Of a DNA stretch of 64,000 bases, positions 58,501-64,000 are shown piece by piece. A model generated the notes under the pieces. That model was not told the origin of the DNA. It searched no databases and was given only the letters and a program-made list of their open reading frames with translations. Positions within the stretch are counted from its first letter, which is position 1, and every line of letters begins with the position of its first letter. Source of the stretch: Oscillospiraceae bacterium (lineage in GTDB: Bacteria; Bacillota; Clostridia; Oscillospirales; Oscillospiraceae); the NCBI GenBank assembly GCA_022799035.1, contig JAAWNQ010000004.1, forward strand, positions 1-64,000, read 5' to 3'. Both the position numbers and the translations under genes were made by a program.

Positions 58501-59180
58501 CGCAGCTCGTCCCGGAGGATAAGGAACTTTTTGGCTTTCTCCGCCGAGATCCGCAGGGGCTCCACCTGGAGCTCCAGCTCGTCGATCTTATCGTTAATCC
58601 TCGTCAGGTTCTCCTCGGTCCGCTCCAGCTTCCGCTCGGCCTCCTCCTTCCGGTGGCGGTAGCGGGAGATGCCCGCCGCCTCCTCAAAGACCTCCCGGCG
58701 GTCGGCGGACTTGATGGATAATATCTCGTCGATCTTCCCCTGGCCGATGATGGAGTAGCCCTCCCGGCCCAGGCCGGTATCCATGAACAGCTCGTTTACG
58801 TCCTTGAGCCGGACAGAACGGCGGTTGATGTAGTATTCGCTCTCCCCCGAACGGTAGTACCGCCGGGTGACCATGACCTCGCTCTCCTCCATATGGGGGA
58901 ACAGGTGCTCGGTGTTGTCCAGCACAAGGGAGACCTCGGCAAAGCCAAGCTGCTTGCGCTTGGCCGTACCGCCGAAGATCACGTCCTCCATCTTGCCCCC
59001 CCGCAGAGCCCGGGTGGACTGCTCCCCCATGACCCAGCGGATGGCGTCGGAGATATTCGACTTTCCCGAGCCGTTGGGGCCTACGATGGCGGTGATGTCC
59101 TCGTCAAAGGACAGCACCGTTTTATCGGGAAAGGATTTAAACCCTTGAATTTCCAATGCTTTCAGGTACAAATGGCACAC
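55599..59180 (-). CDS. smc: Chromosome segregation SMC ATPase
   Basis: YLKALEIQGFKSFPDKTVLSF, GPNGSGKSNISDAIRWVMGEQS, long coiled coils, LLSGGEKAFVAIAL, DEIEAALDDPN. Confidence 0.97.
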   Translation of the reverse strand: MCHLYLKALEIQGFKSFPDKTVLSFDEDITAIVGPNGSGKSNISDAIRWVMGEQSTRALRGGKMEDVIFGGTAKRKQLGFAEVSLVLDNTEHLFPHMEESEVMVTRRYYRSGESEYYINRRSVRLKDVNELFMDTGLGREGYSIIGQGKIDEILSIKSADRREVFEEAAGISRYRHRKEEAERKLERTEENLTRINDKIDELELQVEPLRISAEKAKKFLILRDELRGLEISLWMEQLDRIRTGSIKIQSDYESAVRQKGEVQAEVERLYAAAEAIAQQMRQKEMDAEGIRFEMMGRQADANECEKAIEVLKANIQNNLENTDRLKRELETQEGRAGSIEGQITQRQGRLDEIRAETAALEGQIAAKQAEADEVGRNAGSLAAEMEALRQKEAVETASAAEAKALLSALAAAAQEVLDRDETVRQELSQGEERLEAAKAEAKAARKDLEQAREDRDSIQNIISGYALRLSSRTKKLQEADEKHVKLQMEVSALQSRIHMLSEMEKLYEGYSKAVKMVMGEAERGQMKGILGPVAGLLRVSGEYTVAIETALGSAMQNIVVDREEDGKNAIQYLKRRDGGRCTFLPLNAIEPQEFKETGVVDEPGFVGLGDELIECEKKYQKVFAYLLGRTVIAEDMDTAIAMARKYKHKLKIVTLDGQVLNPGGSMTGGSASRTAGILSRQGELERLREQEGDLNEKLSAAAKVLEEAKREVTGAQYEMDAAQAQQRQHEDDILKLEERVGHLDQAAADVQRQQEEWRRELDQLSQRAQRTEEDTANARRRIEELEGSAAALRAEADSKIQGQNEARERSEAINGEIALLNAQKAALEAETLAARQSLRELEDLRRDMVGDREDRTRRIDELKVQNLDLESQIQTRQQQLQAIQTETANKQADIQRLNQERLDLEGERTKADKQSRDKNNELLAMEREVSVLEQKKVSAEMEEKQILDRLWETYELTHEAARAQRVELESVPKAQRRVGELKRSISALGNINLDAIEEFQRVNERYTYFTSQRDDVRGSKAELLKVIADVTGEMERIFAEQFTKINEAFQGTFTELFGGGKATLELEDPEDILNCGIEIKVQPPGKSLKIITLLSGGEKAFVAIALYFAILKVRPTPFVVMDEIEAALDDPNIARFARYMRQMSENTQFIVITHRRGTMEEADALYGVTMQEQGVTRVLAINLNDVEKELNIK

Positions 59181-59364
59181 CTCGCCGCCACTTCAGATTT
59201 TTGGCACGTTCTCAATGGATGCTTAGTAAGTCATTATATCAATTTTTCCGCTATAATGCAAATGATTTTCTGTGAATTTCTCCCCCTTCAAAAGGAGCTT
59301 CAAGCCTTGCAAGGTGGAAAAAAAGGTGCTATTCTATGTGTGCGGAAAGGAATGAGATTCTTTT

Positions 59365-60741
59365 ATGGCAGTCAAGCGTCACGAAATTGATATGTGTAAC
59401 GGCTCTCTGGGGCCGAAGATCCTGGCCTTCTCCCTCCCTCTAATGGCCTCCAGCATCCTCCAGCTTCTGTTCAACGCCGCCGACGTCATCGTGGTGGGCC
59501 GCTTTGCCAGCGATGCCTCCCTGGCGGCGGTGACCTCCACCGGCTCCCTGGTGAACCTGCTGGTCAACCTGTTTATGGGCCTGTCCATCGGCGCCAATGT
59601 GGTGGTGGCCCAGGCTATCGGCCACAATGACACCCAGCGGACGGAGCGGGCGGTCCACACCTCCCTTCTGGTAAGCCTGATCAGCGGCCTTCTGCTGATG
59701 GTCATCGGCTTTTTTGCCGCCCGCCAGCTTTTGGAGTGGATGTCCTCCCCGGAGAATGTGATCGAACTGAGTTCCCTCTATCTTCGCATCTACTTTTTGG
59801 GGATGCCCGCCTCCCTGTTCTACAACTTCGGAAGCGCCCTTCTCCGGGCGGTGGGAGACACCCGGCGGCCCCTGAACTATCTGTCCCTGGCGGGGATCGT
59901 CAACGTTTGCCTCAATCTGCTGCTGGTCATCGTGTTCCATCTGGACGTAGCGGGGGTAGCTATCGCCACCATCACCTCCCAGTATATCTCCGCCGCCCTG
60001 GTGCTCCGGTGTCTGCTTCGGGAATCAGGCCCCCTTCACCTGGAGCTCCGCCAGCTCCGCATCGACCGGGAGATCTTTCTCTCCATCGTCCGGATCGGTC
60101 TGCCCGCCGGGTTCCAGGGGGTGGTGTTCTCCCTGTCCAACGTGGTCATCCAGTCCTCCATCAACTCCTTCGGGGATATCGTCATGGCCGGCTCCGGGGC
60201 GGCTGCCAATATTGAGGGCTTTGTCTACATGGGAATGAACGCCTTCTACCAGTCCTGCCTCACCTTCACCAGCCAGAACTACGGCGCGGGCAAGCGGGAC
60301 CGGGTGGACAAGACCCTGCTGTGGTGCCAGCTTTATGTGGTGGTCACAGGGCTTCTGCTGGGCAATCTGGCCTACTTCTTCGGCCCCCAGCTTTTGGGGG
60401 TATACACCCCCAGCGCCGACGTGGCGGCCCAGGGAATGGTCCGTCTGCTTTACGTGTGCGTACCCTACTTCCTCTGCGGTATCATGGACGTGATGGTGGG
60501 CTCCCTCCGGGGCCTGGGCTGGTCGGTGGCCCCCATGATCGTGTCGGTGGTGGGAGCCTGCGGGCTGCGTTTGCTGTGGGTAGCCACCGTATTCCAGTTT
60601 TACCGGACTCCCCGGTGTCTCTACATTTCCTATCCCATCACCTGGGTGGTCACAGGGGCTGTGCATATCCTGTGCTTCCTGGTCATCCGCAAAAGAGTCT
60701 ACGCCCGAATGGAAGCGGCGGCGGAGCTGGTGAACAATTGA
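59365..60741 (+). CDS. MATE family efflux transporter
   Basis: 12-TM protein, LAFSLPLMASSILQLLFNAADVIVVGRFASDASLAAVTSTGSLVNL. Confidence 0.95.
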   Translation: MAVKRHEIDMCNGSLGPKILAFSLPLMASSILQLLFNAADVIVVGRFASDASLAAVTSTGSLVNLLVNLFMGLSIGANVVVAQAIGHNDTQRTERAVHTSLLVSLISGLLLMVIGFFAARQLLEWMSSPENVIELSSLYLRIYFLGMPASLFYNFGSALLRAVGDTRRPLNYLSLAGIVNVCLNLLLVIVFHLDVAGVAIATITSQYISAALVLRCLLRESGPLHLELRQLRIDREIFLSIVRIGLPAGFQGVVFSLSNVVIQSSINSFGDIVMAGSGAAANIEGFVYMGMNAFYQSCLTFTSQNYGAGKRDRVDKTLLWCQLYVVVTGLLLGNLAYFFGPQLLGVYTPSADVAAQGMVRLLYVCVPYFLCGIMDVMVGSLRGLGWSVAPMIVSVVGACGLRLLWVATVFQFYRTPRCLYISYPITWVVTGAVHILCFLVIRKRVYARMEAAAELVNN

Positions 60742-60791
60742 TCCCTGACCCGCCGCACCTTTTGTCTCCAAATTTTGAAAGGAGGATCCGG

Positions 60792-61487
60792 ATGAAAAGG
60801 GAGTCTAAATTTTTCTCTGCTTTGACCTCGGTGGCCCTGGTTCTGTTCCTGATCACCGGGTCTGTGGCTGTGCCCATCCTCTGCCGGGGCTTCTACTACT
60901 CTCAGATCCAGGCTTTGGAGCTGCCCCGGGAGACCGGATACTCCCAGGAGGTCATCCGGGAGGCCTTCGACGAGGTGATGGACTACCTGGTGAAGGACGC
61001 CCCCTTCGGCACCGGGGAACTGAAATGGTCTGAGAGCGGGCGGGATCACTTTGCCGACTGCCGGGTTTTGTTTCAACTGGATTTTCGTATTTTAGAGGTC
61101 TCCGCCGCTCTGCTGGCGGCGGTACTGCTCCTCACCCTGGCCGGAAAGCTGCGGCTCCATCCCTTTGCCGGACGGGGGCCTTGCTTCTGGGCTTTTCTGG
61201 GGCTGGGGACAGCGGTCCTCCTGCTGGGGATCTGAGCGGCCGTGGATTTCACCTCCCTGTTTACCACCTTTCACACTCTTTTCTTCCCCGGAAAAAGCAA
61301 CTGGATCTTTGATCATCGCACCGACCAGATCATCCTCATATTGCCCGAAGCCTTCTGGCTTCGGGCGGCAGCCCTGGCAGCAGGGCTGGCCTTTGGTACG
61401 GGAGCCCTGCTGTCGGTTTTGGAGGCCGTCTTCCGTCGGGCCCGCCGGCCTAAAAGCGTGTATGAACAGTTAAAGGGAATCAAATAA
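60792..61487 (+). pseudogene. TIGR01906-like integral membrane protein interrupted by in-frame TGA (61233-61235), or two coupled ORFs
   Basis: 60792-61235 and 61242-61487 are in the same frame; GGG ATC TGA GCG GCC GTG GAT TTC; both halves look like parts of one membrane protein. Confidence 0.65.
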
Positions 61488-61490
61488 AGG

Positions 61491-61521
61491 AAAACACCGT
61501 GGAGACCCTCCACGGTGTTTT
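61491..61521. terminator. Bidirectional intrinsic terminator
   Basis: AAAACACCGTGGAG-acc-CTCCACGGTGTTTT. Confidence 0.9.
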
Positions 61522-62850
61522 TTATCCTCTTTTGCTCCGGTCCTTCTCCCCACCTCCGGGCAACACACGGTGGGCCTCCCGGTAGTCGTTGGGACTCAGC
61601 CCTACCTCCTTTTTGAAGCAGGCGCTGAAGTAGGGGGTATTGCGGATCCCCACCGCCTGGGCCACCTCGGCCACCTTCAGATTGGTGGAGGAGAGGATCT
61701 CCCGGGCCTTTTTCATCCGCAGATCCACCAGATAGTTGTTTACCGTCTGCCCCATCTCCCGTCGAAAAACACTGCTGAGATAGGTGGGGACCACATTGAC
61801 ATATCGGGCGATATCCCCCAGGGACAGCTCCTCCATATAGTGGGCATGGATAAAGTAGACCGCCTCTTTTGTCAGGCGGCTGAACCGCCGTCCCACTCCG
61901 CCCATTCTTTTACAAAGCTCCTCAGCCGTCTGAACCAAGGTCTGACAGCAGTCCTCAATGGTGATATAGCGGTTCAAATCACAAAGCTGGTCCAATTCTT
62001 CCTCCCAGGTCAGATCCCGGATAAGTCCAGCGGTCCGCATCACATTTTTGAAGTAGGCCAAGGCGTCCTCCACCCGCCGGAACTGATAACTGTCCTTTAA
62101 CCGCAGGAGGAAGACCTCCTCCAGAATAGCGGCGGCCTCCTGACCATTGCCTCCCAGGACCGCCTCCTGCAAGGCGTTGGCCCGCTCGTTCAGATAGACT
62201 CCATCCACAGGTCTGCTCCATTCCTCCAGCCGCTGAGCATTGAGGGCAACAGGCTCCATGCGGAAGAAGGAATATCCCGCCATCTCCGCCGTCCCGGCAA
62301 AGGCGGGAGCGATGTCTTCAAAGCGGCGGATGGGGTCGGACAGTGCGGTGAAGGTGCAGTATTCTCTGCTCTTCCCCAGCAGCTTCTCCTCGTACCGGAC
62401 CTGGAGGCGGGCGGTCAGCTCCTCCGCCATGGCAACCACCTCCCCCGGTCTTCCCTCTCCTTTGGGGCTGAAGATGGTCACCAGCCGCTTTTTCCCATCA
62501 AAAAGGTAGATCAGAGAAATGCCCCTATAGCCGTATTTTTCCATCAGCTCATCGGCCAGCGGCTTATACTCCAAAGTGAAGAAGGCCATGGCGTCGGGCT
62601 GCCGCCAGCCGAATATGTCATGGTATATCTGGGTGGGGATCCCTGTCACCAGGATCCGGCAGTCCTCGTAGCAAAAGGGAAGCTCGTCCCCATATTCATC
62701 CAGGGTGTGATCCATGGCCTCCCGTTCATGCCCGGAGAGAAGCTCGCTGAAATGAAACAGCACCCCCATCACATCCATGTGCATGGGATAACAGTCATTG
62801 ATGGCCTCACTCAGGCCGGGATATTTTTTGTCATAGTAGAGATCGCCCAT
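61522..62850 (-). CDS. AraC-family transcriptional regulator
   Basis: C-terminal double HTH LSLGDIARYVNVVPTYLSSVFRREMGQTVNNYLVDLRMKKAREILSSTNLKVAEVAQAVGIRNTPYFSACFKKEVGLSPNDYR. Confidence 0.93.
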   Translation of the reverse strand: MGDLYYDKKYPGLSEAINDCYPMHMDVMGVLFHFSELLSGHEREAMDHTLDEYGDELPFCYEDCRILVTGIPTQIYHDIFGWRQPDAMAFFTLEYKPLADELMEKYGYRGISLIYLFDGKKRLVTIFSPKGEGRPGEVVAMAEELTARLQVRYEEKLLGKSREYCTFTALSDPIRRFEDIAPAFAGTAEMAGYSFFRMEPVALNAQRLEEWSRPVDGVYLNERANALQEAVLGGNGQEAAAILEEVFLLRLKDSYQFRRVEDALAYFKNVMRTAGLIRDLTWEEELDQLCDLNRYITIEDCCQTLVQTAEELCKRMGGVGRRFSRLTKEAVYFIHAHYMEELSLGDIARYVNVVPTYLSSVFRREMGQTVNNYLVDLRMKKAREILSSTNLKVAEVAQAVGIRNTPYFSACFKKEVGLSPNDYREAHRVLPGGGEKDRSKRG

Positions 62851-63046
62851 ACTTCTCCCTCCCCCACCGGGTTTCGGTATAGTATACCATAAAAGTGGGG
62901 TTTTTTGAAGCGGACCTTAAAAAAGAAAAGAAGATTTTAGTATGAAACAAAAGATTTTGTCGTTTAGTTAACAATCTTGAAAATGGTACAATAGGGGAAA
63001 GAGGGAGAACTTCCTCTCCCTCAGCAGATGATAAGGAGGAGTTTTT

Positions 63047-64000
63047 ATGAAAAAAAGGATCACAGCCCTCGCTCTGGCCGCTTTGATGGTGGCGGGAACG
63101 GTCGCCGTAGCGGCCGGGACTGAAAAGACCATCACGGTCACCCCCATGACCCTGAACGTCAACGGCGAGGTGGTCAGCCCCAACGGCGGCGCCGAGGCCT
63201 TCGCCTACAACGGCACCACCTACGTCCCCCTGCGCAGCCTCAATGAGCTCCAGAACGGCAAGGTGGAGTGGGATCCCGCCGACCCCACCACCGCCAAGAT
63301 CACCGGCCTGACCTACGCCGACACCATCGCCTGGGACGGCCAGTATGACGTGGTGGTCATCGGCATGGGCTTCGCCGGCTCCACCGCCGCCATCGAGGCC
63401 GCCGACAACGGCGCCAGCGTCCTCCTCACCGAGAAGGCCCCCGAGGGGGAGGCCGGCGGCAACTCCCGGGTATGCCACCAGCTTTTCGCCACCGTGGACA
63501 CCGCCGAGGGCGGCTTTGAGTACTACTCCAACATGCGGGGCAACTTCGACAGCACCAGCGACGATATGCTCATGACCTTCATGGAGGGGATGACCCACCT
63601 CCAGGACTATGTGGCCTCCCTGGGTACCAGCAAGGAGACCATGACCGGCTGGAAGGGCAAGGGCATCGGCACCTACGACTGTGAGCACCCTGAGATCCCC
63701 GGCGGTCTGGAGCACTTCTACACCTACACCATCACCGACCAGGTGGCCGACGGCGCCCTCTACCGGCTGGTGAAGCAGAACATCATTGACCGTGGGGACA
63801 AGATCGACGTATGGTATGAGTCCCCCGCCGTCCACCTCCTCCAGGATCCTCAGTCCAAGACCATCGTGGGCGTTCAGATCGAGAGGGGCGGCAAGACCCT
63901 GAACATCCGGGCCACCAACGGCGTGGTCATGGCCTGCGGCGGCTTTGAGAACAACCCCGAGATGCTGGAGACCTATCTCCGGCTGGGAGGCCAGACCACC
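63047..64000 (+). CDS. Secreted FAD-dependent oxidoreductase (fumarate/urocanate reductase-like) with N-terminal stalk domain; truncated by window end
   Basis: Signal peptide MKKRITALALAALMVAGTVAVAAG; copper-amine-oxidase-N-like TYVPLRSLNEL; FAD motif VVVIGMGFAGSTAAIEAADNGASVLLTEK. Confidence 0.87.
   Translation, partial: MKKRITALALAALMVAGTVAVAAGTEKTITVTPMTLNVNGEVVSPNGGAEAFAYNGTTYVPLRSLNELQNGKVEWDPADPTTAKITGLTYADTIAWDGQYDVVVIGMGFAGSTAAIEAADNGASVLLTEKAPEGEAGGNSRVCHQLFATVDTAEGGFEYYSNMRGNFDSTSDDMLMTFMEGMTHLQDYVASLGTSKETMTGWKGKGIGTYDCEHPEIPGGLEHFYTYTITDQVADGALYRLVKQNIIDRGDKIDVWYESPAVHLLQDPQSKTIVGVQIERGGKTLNIRATNGVVMACGGFENNPEMLETYLRLGGQTT

Noticed and set aside
1-64000. CRISPR array, prophage or integrative element
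   Set aside because: No regularly spaced direct repeats, Cas, integrase, capsid, terminase or conjugation genes; only a RAYT and a small HTH pair.

Overview
GC-rich Firmicutes chromosome segment. Gene content and style suggest an Oscillospiraceae / Flavonifractor-like gut Clostridia (inference only, no database search). Most of it is ordinary core genome: a polyamine ABC operon with a PotC-PotD fusion, rubrerythrin, gltX, trpS, leuS, rpsU, smc, ftsY, rph-rdgB, yhbY, nadD-yqeK and rsfS. One tRNA-Gln(CUG) and many canonical intrinsic terminators are visible. No CRISPR array, prophage or rRNA was seen. Accessory points of interest: (1) a 25-codon leader ORF upstream of a Vat-like acetyltransferase, whose codons can pair with and mask the whole vat Shine-Dalgarno, i.e. 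a probable ribosome-stalling attenuator; (2) a REP-associated (HUH/Y1) transposase gene between smc and ftsY that carries two identical, oppositely oriented 26-bp REP-like palindromes in frame inside its own CDS, with a BIME-like palindrome cluster 1.2-1.8 kb away; (3) a cytosolic Cys-type sulfatase + anaerobic maturase + TauE exporter operon divergent from a BMP-type ABC importer; (4) an ATP-grasp / ankyrin / two-esterase cluster of unknown function; (5) a structured ~700-nt noncoding region next to a small HTH/77-aa gene pair with a tandem 20-bp operator-like repeat; (6) a membrane-protein gene (TIGR01906-like) split by an in-frame TGA; (7) a 40-bp palindrome made of four TAGTTACAA units. 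All coordinates were read by eye from the sequence and the supplied ORF track.
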